Assembly (NCBI GenBank): GCA_903833275.1
Contig: CAILEP010000003.1
Coordinates: 1-64,000, forward strand
Length of the DNA stretch: 64,000 nucleotides
From: an uncultured Bdellovibrionales bacterium
Lineage (GTDB): Bacteria; Bdellovibrionota; Bdellovibrionia; Bdellovibrionales; UBA1609
Direction of reading: 5' to 3'
The position numbers were made by a program, and so were the translations under genes. The notes under the pieces were generated by a model, which ran no database searches, was not told where the DNA came from, and saw only the letters and a program-made list of their open reading frames with translations. Of the stretch, positions 1 to 8,754 are shown in pieces; positions within the stretch are counted from its first letter, which is position 1, and each line of letters begins with the position of its first letter.

Positions 1-59
1 CCGTGGCGAGTGCGGTTGATGATTTTGATGATCTGTTCTTCCGTGAACTTCTTCTTCAT
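1..59 (-). CDS. IS3-family transposase OrfA, N-terminal fragment
   Basis: Only the first 19 codons and part of the next are present, cut by the window start. The translation begins MKKKFTEEQIIKIINRTRHG. This matches the start of IS3-family OrfA proteins (usually MKKKRFTEEQII...), the small helix-turn-helix subunit that is normally joined to OrfB by programmed frameshifting to give the active transposase. The ATG is preceded on the minus strand by GGAGGGCCAA. Whether the element is intact cannot be judged here. Confidence 0.75.
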   Translation of the reverse strand, partial: MKKKFTEEQIIKIINRTRH

Positions 60-133
60 TTGGCCCTCCGTAGGTCCAGTTGGACACAGGACGACTCAAG
101 TTACAAGTGGTCTAAATTTTTGGGGTAACCTCA
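1..133 (-). mobile_element. IS3-family insertion sequence, one end (partial)
   Basis: The window opens inside an insertion sequence. It holds the first codons of an IS3-type OrfA on the minus strand (start at 59), preceded by a GGAGGG ribosome site. On the minus strand the end reads TGAGGTTACCCC followed by AAAATTTAGACCA, the TG-start and CCCCAAAAATTT pattern typical of IS3-family termini. I place the outer end at about 133. The rest of the element, the other terminal repeat and any target duplication lie outside the window. Confidence 0.7.
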
Positions 134-472
134 AAAGCAAGAGGCCTCGGATCTGAGTGTAAAGCATTTATACCAACTCATGTTTACAACCTTACGCAGA
201 AGTACCCACAATCTTTATTTTTGAAGGTTTTTTATTCAGCAATTGATGCCCATCCCCCAAATTTATATACCTGCGACGCATGCGGCATTGGCAACGAAGG
301 TAGAGAAGCAAACGATGACCTAATTTACTATTCTTGGAACAAGGACGCAAAGATCTTTTTTGATAAGGTAAGAAGTCGCCGAGTGGATTTAACCTCCTTA
401 CCTTACAGTCACCAGATTAAATTTAAAATTGAGACCTACTCGGCTCATAATTTCATCCTTGAAATGCAATAA
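134..472 (+). pseudogene. 3' remnant of a gene interrupted by the IS element
   Basis: A plus-strand frame ends at 472. It is open back through the IS junction at about 133 to a stop at 113-115 inside the IS end. The segment from 221 (TTG) encodes 83 residues with a Cys pair in YTCDACGIGN and no recognisable domain. No convincing ribosome site precedes 221, and codons upstream of it also read as plausible protein (THVYNLTQKYPQSLF). The simplest reading is the C-terminal part of a gene whose 5' part lies beyond the IS. The alternative is a small intact gene starting at the TTG. Function unknown. Confidence 0.4.
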
Positions 473-482
473 TGGATTTGAA

Positions 483-512
483 TTGAAACGAAATCTAATT
501 AGCAATTAAAAA
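483..512 (+). promoter_or_regulatory. Putative sigma70-type promoter for the secreted protein at 535
   Basis: TTGAAA at 483-488, an 18-base spacer, then TAAAAA at 507-512, in an A/T-rich stretch. It lies just upstream of an AAGGAG ribosome site and the ATG at 535. Called by eye only. Confidence 0.35.
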
Positions 513-534
513 TTAAAACCTTAAGGAGCAAAAA

Positions 535-1080
535 ATGAAAACTAAAACCCTAAAACAAATCGCAGTTACTCTCGCGGCAGGCCTTACCGCCGCCATCACA
601 CTAAGCGCCCCATCTAGTGCCTTGGCTCGCGAAGAAAATAGTGAACGCAACCACCGCATCAACGAGCGCTATATTTTCGAAGTGCACAGCAACTGCGTAA
701 CTGAATACATTACCAAACTCAGTGAGAGTCAGCGCCAAACCCAAAGTTGCCATCTGAGTGTGCCCATGCGATTGGCCTGGGCTGTTCAAAACTATCCACT
801 CTTGAATGACAACCCACGACGAGTGCAGTTCTGGCAGGGTGAGCATGCAAAAGAAATTGCCATCGATAGCGTTTATTTACGCGAACTCGTCGATACTTGC
901 CGCGGCCATATTATCTCTCGACGCGAAATTACCGAAACTCAGAAACAAGTATTGAGGTTTCCGCTTTTAAACGTGAACTTGAGCACCGATATCAAAGAGT
1001 CATTTATGCTTGTGCCAATGACTGAAATTGAGGCTCGCCAGCAACTTGCTGAAGCCGCCAACACTTGCGAAGCGAATTAA
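535..1080 (+). CDS. Secreted protein of unknown function
   Basis: 181 residues. The N terminus is a clear Sec signal peptide: a Lys-rich start, a hydrophobic Ala/Leu core and a likely cut after SSALA near residue 31. The mature part has four cysteines (in SNCVTEY, TQSCHLS, DTCRGH and NTCEAN), suggesting two disulfides in the periplasm. I do not recognise the family. A strong AAGGAG site lies seven bases before the ATG. It converges on the squalene synthase-like gene, with an 8-base gap between the two stop codons. Confidence 0.75.
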   Translation: MKTKTLKQIAVTLAAGLTAAITLSAPSSALAREENSERNHRINERYIFEVHSNCVTEYITKLSESQRQTQSCHLSVPMRLAWAVQNYPLLNDNPRRVQFWQGEHAKEIAIDSVYLRELVDTCRGHIISRREITETQKQVLRFPLLNVNLSTDIKESFMLVPMTEIEARQQLAEAANTCEAN

Positions 1081-1088
1081 ATTAAGAA

Positions 1089-2291
1089 TTAGACCAAACC
1101 CAACACCTGAAGATCGGCGGCAGATAAGCCGCCTGAGTAAGAATCCGCAAACCATTTTGGCAACGCTAACGTTTGCGGCGGCATCGTCGATTGAGCCAGC
1201 AAGGCTGGCGCCTTCGAATCACGCACCAACGACAAGGCCAGCGGCAAGCCCGCGATTTCAACGAGTTCGTTAAAGTATTGGCGAAGGGCCAATGGGTCTC
1301 TCGAAAGCTCTTCAATACGCGCAAATAGAGCCTCGGTGGCAGCGCGATCAATCTTAAGAGCAGAGTCAGCACCTACCGTAGGCTCGGCAAAGGCGCGAAG
1401 CAAAGGTAGTGTGCCTAGACCTAGAAACAACGACCAGGCACAGAACACCCGATAGTCGTTACGACTGTCAGGAATGTTCTCGATGTAGCGCATGGCCCCT
1501 TCGGCGTGAATTCGAAGACTCGCAAAAAGCTCGTCGCGTGACGGCACCAAAAAGCGCCCCTCGAGTTCGTCTTGACGCTGGTCTTTTAACAGATTCACCT
1601 TCTGCAAAAATAACCCAAAATGGTGAGAGTCGATAACAAGAGCCGGGGTCAACTTAACGTCGGGCTCAATAGCCACAAGCAGCTTTGAAAGTGTCTCGCC
1701 CACAATGCCGGCGACGAAAAAACAATATTGATTCACCTCTTTAAGGCCTCGAAGCTCAAGTCGCCCCTGAGCTTCAGCTCGGCGCTCGGCAAAATGCCGC
1801 ATTCCGGCCGCCATTGAGCGCACTAGCTCAAAAATCGGCTTGCGCACACCCTCTGGAGCACTCTTAAGATCGGTGATAATTCTTGAAGTATCACTTAAAA
1901 GAAGCTTCTCACCCTCTGGTAACCCGGGCGGGAACATTTTAATCCACAGCGCAAGCGGGCCTTCAATCTTGGCGTCAATTGCGAGATCGGCTGCTGTGCT
2001 GTCAGCCGCCATGTCGGTAGCTATGTCGGCAGCCAAACTATGGCGAACTATCAAACGGTCTAGCTCTTCAAATGAGCGCATCTGCAATGAAACCTTGGCC
2101 CAGAGAGCGTCTTCAACGGTGTCGAGAATTCGGCACATGAGGTAAGTTAAGCTGACCCAAGATCTGAGTGGTGAATCGAGCCGAGCAATACAAGCCGCAA
2201 AACTTCGACTGACGCGATTGAGATGAGATTGGTAAAATTCGATTCGATCCAGCTGAAGCCCCTCAGAAGTTGCTGTTTTTGAATCCGGCAA
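1089..2291 (-). CDS. Squalene/phytoene synthase family protein
   Basis: The family condenses two prenyl diphosphates head to head, giving squalene or phytoene. Visible family marks are VSRSFA, then YLMCRILDTVEDA (the first Asp-rich Mg-diphosphate site), YCFFVAGIVGE, and the second site NLLKDQRQDE. These resemble squalene synthases more than phytoene synthases. The frame is open up to a TTG at 2501. However, the extra N-terminal part would overlap the sucA start and contains that gene's likely promoter, so I prefer the TTG at 2291 (400 residues). A CTG at 2252 preceded by GAGGGG is also possible. The product is probably squalene for hopanoid- or sterol-like lipids, but no cyclase is present here. 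Confidence 0.8.
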   Translation of the reverse strand: MPDSKTATSEGLQLDRIEFYQSHLNRVSRSFAACIARLDSPLRSWVSLTYLMCRILDTVEDALWAKVSLQMRSFEELDRLIVRHSLAADIATDMAADSTAADLAIDAKIEGPLALWIKMFPPGLPEGEKLLLSDTSRIITDLKSAPEGVRKPIFELVRSMAAGMRHFAERRAEAQGRLELRGLKEVNQYCFFVAGIVGETLSKLLVAIEPDVKLTPALVIDSHHFGLFLQKVNLLKDQRQDELEGRFLVPSRDELFASLRIHAEGAMRYIENIPDSRNDYRVFCAWSLFLGLGTLPLLRAFAEPTVGADSALKIDRAATEALFARIEELSRDPLALRQYFNELVEIAGLPLALSLVRDSKAPALLAQSTMPPQTLALPKWFADSYSGGLSAADLQVLGLV

Positions 2292-2388
2292 AAGGGCAGT
2301 ATGATAACAGATCGCCGACCATGCAACTTTCTTAGCTGATGCTAAGCGGCAACGACGGCTGGTCGAGGGCCTTACAAGCGAAATCAAA

Positions 2389-2418
2389 TTGAGCAAACCC
2401 CCTGAACCTTGATATAAA
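2389..2418 (+). promoter_or_regulatory. Putative promoter of the sucA-sucB-lpd operon
   Basis: TTGAGC at 2389-2394, an 18-base spacer, then TATAAA at 2413-2418, about 75 bases upstream of the sucA TTG start. It is the best sigma70-like match in the divergent region and lies between the two genes if the shorter start of the squalene synthase is used. Confidence 0.45.
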
Positions 2419-2493
2419 TTAAAGGTAGTAATTACAGCACCGAATAAAGAAACCGCCAGAGTAACAACAATTTGAAGAACTCGGAGTATTCGC

Positions 2494-5238
2494 TTGGACA
2501 AGCTCTCTTACATGCAACGTTCAAATCTTGAGTATATCGAAAGCCAATATCAGGCTTATCAGACCAATCCAGATTCAGTTGATGAATCAATGCGGCTCTT
2601 TTTCGAAGGCGTCGATTTCGCTCAAAACCTTTCGCCAAAAGGCGCCGAAGCGACAGGCGGAGCACTTTCAAGAAAAGAATTAAACGTCTATCACCTGATC
2701 ACCATCTATCGGCAATATGGCCACCTACTCGCCGATCTCGACCCGTTGAAACTTTCAAAAGTGGATGCCTCGATGCTCGCGCTCAGTAATTTTGGTCTGA
2801 CCGACGCCGACCTCGATCAAGAATTCGAAGCCGGAGATATTTTGGGGCTTGGCCGAGCTACATTGCGCGCCATTATTGAACACATTAAAAAAATCTATTC
2901 AGGCACCCTGACTTGTGATGTCGCGGGCTGTGAACCCGACATTCAAGCTTGGTTTCAAGATCAGTTTGAGAGCGGTAAAGTGCGACTCAACTTGGCAGCA
3001 GAAGAAAAGCGCGCCATCGCGCACTCTTTGATTCGCGCTGAGAGTCTTGAAAAATTCTTGCACACCCGCTTTGTTGGCACCAAACGTTTTTCGATTGAAG
3101 GTTGCGACGCGCTTTTGCCGATGCTCGAAAATCTTGTAACTCGCGGTCGCAAATTAGGCGTCGAAGAAATCGCCATTGGTATGGCTCACCGTGGGCGCGT
3201 CAATGTGCTGGCGAACTTTATGGGTAAAGCCGTCGAGTTGATTTTCTCTGACTTCGAAGGTCGCACAATCGACAACTCGGGCTACACTGGCGATGTCAAA
3301 TATCACTTGGGCTATGACTGCGTAAAAGAAACACCAAGTGGCCCTTGCCACGTGTCTCTCGCCTTCAACCCCTCGCATTTAGAATTTGTGAACGCGGTTG
3401 CCACAGGGCTCGCGCGAGCAAAACAACGGCGCTTGAAAGACACTGTCCATCGCAAAAAGGTGATCCCGGTGCTAATTCACGGTGACGCGGCTTTTGCTGG
3501 CCAAGGTATTGTGACCGAAACACTTCAACTGTCACAACTTGATGGTTATAAAGTCGGCGGCACTTTGCACATTATCACCAACAACCAAGTCGGCTTCACT
3601 ACTAACCCCAGCGACTCGCGTTCGACTCGTTACTCTTCTGACGTGGCAAAGGCCATTAAAGCACCGGTGCTTTTGGTTAACGCCGATGACGTCGAAGGCT
3701 GTGTAAGCGCCCTCGATCTTTCGCTGCGCTTTCGACAACAGTTTTCGCAAGACATAATTATTGATTTGATTGGCTACCGCCGCTTCGGTCACAACGAAGG
3801 CGACGAGCCGGCTTTTACTCAGCCCGTGATGTACGATGTGATTAAGGCTCATACTCCGCTTAATCTTCTTTACACTGAAGAGTTGGCGCGCCAAGGGGTT
3901 CAGACCAAAGAAGAGTCAGATCGCTCAATGCAAGAAAAGATCGACAACTTACAAAAGATCTTAGAAGACACGCGCAAAAACCCACCCGAGTTTAAGCCAA
4001 AAGCGTTTGAAGGTTTATGGGCAGGCATGCGCCGAGGTAAACTCGAAGACTTTGACAAGAGCGTTGATACGTCTTTTGCCAAAAAGGATCTATTACGCAT
4101 TGGCGAAATTCTCACCTCGTCGCCGCGCGATTTTAATTTACATCCCAAATTAGCAAAACTTCTTGAGGCCCGCCGTCAAATGCTGACCGACAGCGCGATC
4201 GATTGGGGTATGGCCGAATTGCTGTGCTATGGTTCGCTGAATTTAGAGGGCACCTCGGTGCGCCTATCGGGCCAAGATGCGAAACGCGGCACGTTCACTC
4301 ACCGCCACGCGGTTTATTTTGACACCCACACTGGCGCCGAATTTTGCCCGCTGGCCCAAGTGAACCCCGAAGCCGAATTTGTGGTTTACAATTCGCCACT
4401 TTCTGAGCTCGCGGTGCTCGGCTTTGAATATGGCAATGCGATTGCCGACCCAACCTTTCTGACAATCTGGGAAGCTCAGTTTGGTGACTTCGCTAACGGC
4501 GCCCAGGTTATTATTGATCAGTTTCTCTCAAGCGGCGAAGAAAAGTGGGCGCGCATGGTTGGCCTCACATTGCTTTTGCCTCATGGCTACGAAGGCCAAG
4601 GCCCCGAGCACTCAAGCGCTCGTCTTGAGCGATTCTTACAACTCTCGGCCCACGACAGTATGCAGGTGTGCAATCTGACGACCCCGGCAAACTTGTTTCA
4701 CGTTTTACGTCGACAGATGAAGCGTGATTTTAGAAAGCCCTTAGTCATCATGTCGCCGAAATCTTTACTGCGTCACCCGAAAGTGATATCGACTTTAGAT
4801 CAATTGGCGAATGGCCCTTTTCAAGAGGTTCTACCAGACCCACTTACCAAAGATTTAAAAACTATTGAGACCCTCGTTCTCTGCACCGGTAAGATTTTTT
4901 ACGACATCGAAAAAGAGCGCGAGAAAAAACCGAGTGACAAACTTTCGGTGGTTCGGCTTGAGCAGATCTGCCCATTCCCACGAGTGCAGCTAACCCCATA
5001 CCTGAATGGCGCGCCCAAGCTTCGAAAAATAATTTGGGCCCAAGAAGAGCCGCAAAATATGGGCGCCTACACTTGGCTCTGGCCGCGCCTGCGTCGCCTA
5101 CTCGATGACCTCGGCCTTAAGAAAGTCGAGATCGAATATGTGGGCCGCGTTGAGCGCTCGAGCCCAGCCGCCGGTTCGATACGAGTGCACCAAAGAGAGC
5201 AAGAAGAAATCGTTATGAAAAGTTTGAACAGCATTTGA
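2494..5238 (+). CDS. sucA: 2-oxoglutarate dehydrogenase E1 component
   Basis: 914 residues, close to the usual length of about 930. It is the thiamine-diphosphate subunit that decarboxylates 2-oxoglutarate in the TCA cycle and passes the succinyl group to lipoyl-E2. The N terminus has the typical small domain (YIESQYQAYQTNPDSVDESM). The core shows GMAHRGRVNVLANFMGK, the ThDP-binding GDAAFAGQGIVTETLQLS and NNQVGFTT. The C-terminal transketolase-like half includes LLPHGYEGQGPEHSSARLER. The start is a TTG preceded by CGGAGT. It is first in a three-gene operon, 12 bases before sucB. Confidence 0.97.
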   Translation: MDKLSYMQRSNLEYIESQYQAYQTNPDSVDESMRLFFEGVDFAQNLSPKGAEATGGALSRKELNVYHLITIYRQYGHLLADLDPLKLSKVDASMLALSNFGLTDADLDQEFEAGDILGLGRATLRAIIEHIKKIYSGTLTCDVAGCEPDIQAWFQDQFESGKVRLNLAAEEKRAIAHSLIRAESLEKFLHTRFVGTKRFSIEGCDALLPMLENLVTRGRKLGVEEIAIGMAHRGRVNVLANFMGKAVELIFSDFEGRTIDNSGYTGDVKYHLGYDCVKETPSGPCHVSLAFNPSHLEFVNAVATGLARAKQRRLKDTVHRKKVIPVLIHGDAAFAGQGIVTETLQLSQLDGYKVGGTLHIITNNQVGFTTNPSDSRSTRYSSDVAKAIKAPVLLVNADDVEGCVSALDLSLRFRQQFSQDIIIDLIGYRRFGHNEGDEPAFTQPVMYDVIKAHTPLNLLYTEELARQGVQTKEESDRSMQEKIDNLQKILEDTRKNPPEFKPKAFEGLWAGMRRGKLEDFDKSVDTSFAKKDLLRIGEILTSSPRDFNLHPKLAKLLEARRQMLTDSAIDWGMAELLCYGSLNLEGTSVRLSGQDAKRGTFTHRHAVYFDTHTGAEFCPLAQVNPEAEFVVYNSPLSELAVLGFEYGNAIADPTFLTIWEAQFGDFANGAQVIIDQFLSSGEEKWARMVGLTLLLPHGYEGQGPEHSSARLERFLQLSAHDSMQVCNLTTPANLFHVLRRQMKRDFRKPLVIMSPKSLLRHPKVISTLDQLANGPFQEVLPDPLTKDLKTIETLVLCTGKIFYDIEKEREKKPSDKLSVVRLEQICPFPRVQLTPYLNGAPKLRKIIWAQEEPQNMGAYTWLWPRLRRLLDDLGLKKVEIEYVGRVERSSPAAGSIRVHQREQEEIVMKSLNSI

Positions 5239-5250
5239 AGGAGCATCATT

Positions 5251-6597
5251 TTGAAAACCGAAATTAAGATACCCGCCGTTGGCGAATCTATTACCGAAGC
5301 CACCATCGCCCAATGGGTGAAAAAAGACGGTGACATCGTTAAGCGCGATGAAATTATTTTGATTCTTGAGACCGACAAAGCGTCGGTTGAAGTTGTGGCT
5401 GAACAAGCGGGGCAACTGTCCGTTAAAGTCAAAGAAGGTCAGACGATCGCGATTGGCTCTATTGTTGGCGAGATCGACCCCGATAAAGCCGGGGCCTCGG
5501 CCGGTGCGCCTACTGCAAGTGCGAAGCCGTCGGCCCCACCACCAGTTGCAGCCTCTGTCGCCGCGCCAGCCGCGGCCGCAAAGCCAATGACACCACCTGT
5601 ACCCTCGAAACCGGCGGCTGCACCACTGAGCCCTGCCGTCAGACGCGTCGTCGAAGAGCAACACCTTAATGTCGCGGGTCTTGCCGGTTCGGGTAAGGAC
5701 GGCCGACTTACGAAAGGCGACCTTCTCGGGTTGAGCCCGAATTCACCGTTTGCAACGGCGACCCAAGTCGCCGCTCCAGTAACCGCATCAGCTACGGCCG
5801 TACCGGCAACAGCAGCGCCCGCTGCAAAATCGGCGGGTGCCGTGGCTGCGAAGTCGACGCCAACGAATTTGCCGACTCCGCAACTTGGTAATGTTGCACA
5901 AACCACCACTCGCGAAACCATGACTAAACTTCGTCAGACCATTGCGCGCCGGCTAGTTGAAGCTCAGCACACCGCTGCGATTCTGACGACGTTTAATGAA
6001 ATTGATATGACCAACGTGATGGCTCTTCGAGCCAAGTACAAAGATAAATTTAAAGACCGCTATGGCATCGGTCTTGGCTTTATGGGCTTTTTTGTAAAAG
6101 CGGCGAATGAAGCCCTCAAAGCATTTCCGAGAGTTAATGGTTCGATCGAAGGCAACGAGATCGTTTTTCACCACTACTATAATGTCGGCATCGCGGTCGG
6201 CACTGAGAAAGGGCTTATCGTCCCGGTCATTAAAAACTCAGATCTGCTTTCAATTGCCGAAGTCGAACAGAGCATCAAGCATTACGCTGAGAAAGCGCGC
6301 GACGGCAAAATTTCTCTCGATGACCTCTCAGGCGGAACATTTACCATTAGCAACGGCGGGGTTTACGGCTCGTTAATGTCGACTCCGATCTTGAACCCAC
6401 CACAGAGCGCGATCTTAGGCCTTCATAAAATCGAAGAGCGCCCAGTGGCAATTCAGGGTAAAGTTGAGATACGACCGATGATGTACGTGGCGCTCTCATA
6501 CGACCATCGCATTATTGATGGCGGAGAGAGTGTTAGCTTCTTAGTTAAAATCAAAGAAGGCATCGAAGACCCCACTCGCCTTTTGATTGAGGTGTAG
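5251..6597 (+). CDS. sucB: Dihydrolipoyllysine-residue succinyltransferase (E2)
   Basis: 448 residues. It transfers the succinyl group from lipoate to CoA and forms the core of the 2-oxoglutarate dehydrogenase complex. One lipoyl domain (residues 1-75) carries ETDKAS, with the lipoylated Lys at 43. An Ala/Pro-rich linker, a peripheral-subunit-binding segment ([11 protein letters not shown]...[12 protein letters not shown]), a second linker and the acyltransferase domain follow, with the catalytic [12 protein letters not shown] near the C terminus. The TTG start has a strong AAGGAG site. The GC-rich Ala linkers give long spurious frames on the other strand. sucA lies upstream and lpd begins two bases after the stop. 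Confidence 0.96.
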   Translation: MKTEIKIPAVGESITEATIAQWVKKDGDIVKRDEIILILETDKASVEVVAEQAGQLSVKVKEGQTIAIGSIVGEIDPDKAGASAGAPTASAKPSAPPPVAASVAAPAAAAKPMTPPVPSKPAAAPLSPAVRRVVEEQHLNVAGLAGSGKDGRLTKGDLLGLSPNSPFATATQVAAPVTASATAVPATAAPAAKSAGAVAAKSTPTNLPTPQLGNVAQTTTRETMTKLRQTIARRLVEAQHTAAILTTFNEIDMTNVMALRAKYKDKFKDRYGIGLGFMGFFVKAANEALKAFPRVNGSIEGNEIVFHHYYNVGIAVGTEKGLIVPVIKNSDLLSIAEVEQSIKHYAEKARDGKISLDDLSGGTFTISNGGVYGSLMSTPILNPPQSAILGLHKIEERPVAIQGKVEIRPMMYVALSYDHRIIDGGESVSFLVKIKEGIEDPTRLLIEV

Positions 6598-6599
6598 TC

Positions 6600-8003
6600 A
6601 TGCAATCATTTGATCTTGTCGTTATCGGCTCAGGCCCTGGTGGTTACGTTGGCGCCATTCGCGCCGCCCAACTTGGCTTGAAAACGGCCGTCGTCGAGAA
6701 AGACCCCACGTTTGGTGGCACCTGTCTCAATGTTGGCTGCATACCATCCAAGGCCCTACTCGATTCGAGCGAACACTTCTCGGTCGCCAATCACGAATTT
6801 GCCGCACACGGCATTGGCGCTAAAGACATCACAATTGACGTGCCGACCATGCTGAAGCGAAAAGACAAGGTCGTGAGCGACAATACCAATGGCATCGCAT
6901 TTCTTTTTAAGAAAAATAAAATTACGTCGTTTCGTGGGCGCGGCAGACTGAAGTCTGCGACTGAAGTTGAAGTTCTCAAGCTCGATGGCACAACTGAAAT
7001 ATTGAGCGCAAAAAATATTATGCTCGCCACTGGCAGCGTTGCGAACGAATTGCCATTTATGAAGTTTGACGGAAAGAATATTATTTCTTCAACTGAGGCC
7101 CTGACACTAACGAAAGTGCCAAAGAAGATGGTCGTGATCGGCGCTGGGGCTATTGGGCTCGAGCTCGGCTCCGTCTGGCAGCGGTTGGGTGCTGAAGTGA
7201 CCGTTATCGAGTTTGCCACAAAGATTTGCGGCCCCATGGATGCCGGCCTCTCAGATCGCCTTTGCAAAATACTACAGAAACAAGGCATCAAATTTATTTT
7301 AGGCGCAAAAACCACTGGCGCTCAAACTAAAGGCAACTTCACCACCGTGCAATTTGAAACTGTCGCCGACGGAGCAAAACAAACTCTTGAAGCTGACGTT
7401 GTGCTGGTGGCCGTCGGGCGCAAACCCTTCTCTGAAGGTCTCGGCCTCGAAGAGCTGGGCATTGTTAAAGACGCCCGTGGTTTTGTTACGGTCAACGAAC
7501 ACTACCAGACTAAATTTGCAAATGTCTTCGCTATCGGCGACTTAATCCCCGGCCCAATGCTCGCACACAAGGCCGAAGAAGAAGGCGTGGCTGTGGCCGA
7601 AATTATCAGTGGTCGCCCCGGGCACGTAAATTACGAAACAGTGCCTGGGGTCATCTACACCTGGCCCGAATTTTCGGCCGTCGGTTACACCGAAGAGCAA
7701 CTTAAAGCTTCGCAGGTCGAATACAATGTTGGAACCTTTCCGTTCTCTGCAAATGGTCGGGCGCGCGCCGCTATGCAAACTGACGGAATGGTGAAGGTGC
7801 TCGCGCACAAGACCACCGATCGCCTGCTCGGCGTTCACATCGTCGGCCCTCGAGCCTCTGATCTTATTCATGAAGCGGTCGTTTGTATGGAGTTCGGCGG
7901 GTCAGCTGAAGATCTCGCCCGCTCGTTTCATGCGCACCCGACTTTTGCTGAAGCCATTCGCGAAGCCGCCCTAGCCTGCGATGGCCGCGCAAGGCAAATG
8001 TAG
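6600..8003 (+). CDS. lpd: Dihydrolipoyl dehydrogenase (E3)
   Basis: 467 residues, normal length. This flavoprotein reoxidises dihydrolipoyl groups of E2 with NAD. It has an N-terminal FAD site (VIGSGPGGYVGAIRAAQ), the redox disulfide in GGTCLNVGCIPSKALL, an NAD-binding GAGAIGLELGSVWQRLGAEV, an FAD-contact segment FAIGDLIPGPMLAHKAEEEG, and the C-terminal His-Glu pair in HAHPTFAEAIREA. It is the third gene of the operon, so all three complex subunits are co-transcribed. The same E3 may also serve the fused E1 encoded at 17.6-19.8 kb, since no other E3 is present in the window. Confidence 0.96.
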   Translation: MQSFDLVVIGSGPGGYVGAIRAAQLGLKTAVVEKDPTFGGTCLNVGCIPSKALLDSSEHFSVANHEFAAHGIGAKDITIDVPTMLKRKDKVVSDNTNGIAFLFKKNKITSFRGRGRLKSATEVEVLKLDGTTEILSAKNIMLATGSVANELPFMKFDGKNIISSTEALTLTKVPKKMVVIGAGAIGLELGSVWQRLGAEVTVIEFATKICGPMDAGLSDRLCKILQKQGIKFILGAKTTGAQTKGNFTTVQFETVADGAKQTLEADVVLVAVGRKPFSEGLGLEELGIVKDARGFVTVNEHYQTKFANVFAIGDLIPGPMLAHKAEEEGVAVAEIISGRPGHVNYETVPGVIYTWPEFSAVGYTEEQLKASQVEYNVGTFPFSANGRARAAMQTDGMVKVLAHKTTDRLLGVHIVGPRASDLIHEAVVCMEFGGSAEDLARSFHAHPTFAEAIREAALACDGRARQM

Positions 8004-8026
8004 AGCGTTCGATAATTTTAGAGTGG

Positions 8027-8665
8027 CTATTTGGCCTGAGAATCGGCCGGGCGAATATTCGTCAACACCATTGGGATGAGCATGTCCTGGTCTATTACCA
8101 ACTTGCTTCTGGGGCTCGTCACTTTGCCGCTACTGTCGCCAACGAAAAAGGTGCTGCCGCCCGTAAATAAATAGCCTTCAACAATAATTGGTCTATCTAG
8201 ATTCGGAATAATTTTTGTTTCTAAAAAGGCATTCATCTCGTCTTTGGTGTTAAAACGAATATCACCTTCAAGGTTCACGGTTCGAACAACTGGGTTGTTT
8301 TGATCGTCACCCAATACCCGTTGCGCTCCATAATCTAAAGTGATCGTGATTCTATAGGGCGTTGCCCAATCAACCATCGCCACGTTCAATTTTTTTTCGG
8401 CTGGCACTTCAGAGACTATTCTTATGCGCCAAAGAGTCGTCGCAACGCTAATTTTACCAAGCCCTTCTGGTAGGTCTATGTTCACCTGATAACCGAAATC
8501 TTTAATCTTAACCTTTGAAAGCACCTGGCTGAGTGACATAGGGGTGATCGACTCATTGTTGCGCGCGCCCTCATCTGCGAAGCTCTCAAAAGCGAAAGCC
8601 GGGGCTGACAATAAACTCAACAAAAGAGCCAAAATTGTCACTAATGGGGTAGTAAAACGAGCCAT
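8027..8665 (-). CDS. Secreted protein of unknown function
   Basis: 212 residues with a Sec signal peptide (hydrophobic TILALLLSLLSA, cut after APAFA near residue 25). The mature part looks beta-rich and has no cysteine. I do not recognise the family. The ATG follows an ideal GGAGG site. It converges on lpd with a 23-base gap. It is probably periplasmic or outer-membrane associated, but no lipobox is present. Confidence 0.7.
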   Translation of the reverse strand: MARFTTPLVTILALLLSLLSAPAFAFESFADEGARNNESITPMSLSQVLSKVKIKDFGYQVNIDLPEGLGKISVATTLWRIRIVSEVPAEKKLNVAMVDWATPYRITITLDYGAQRVLGDDQNNPVVRTVNLEGDIRFNTKDEMNAFLETKIIPNLDRPIIVEGYLFTGGSTFFVGDSSGKVTSPRSKLVIDQDMLIPMVLTNIRPADSQAK

Positions 8666-8754
8666 TGAAGCCTCCGTAAAGCAGTTTTGATTACTGTGGA
8701 GACTATTGCAGTTAACGTGCCTAATTCAGGGCGGCCCCACCGTTGAAACTACGC

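Noticed and set aside
601-846. Minus-strand 81-codon frame inside the secreted protein gene
   Set aside because: It lies fully within a gene with a signal peptide and a strong ribosome site, and has no features of its own.
5098-5921. Long minus-strand open frames opposite sucB
   Set aside because: They are shadows of the Ala/Pro-rich linkers of E2, whose high GC third positions leave the opposite strand free of stops. No ribosome sites or motifs.
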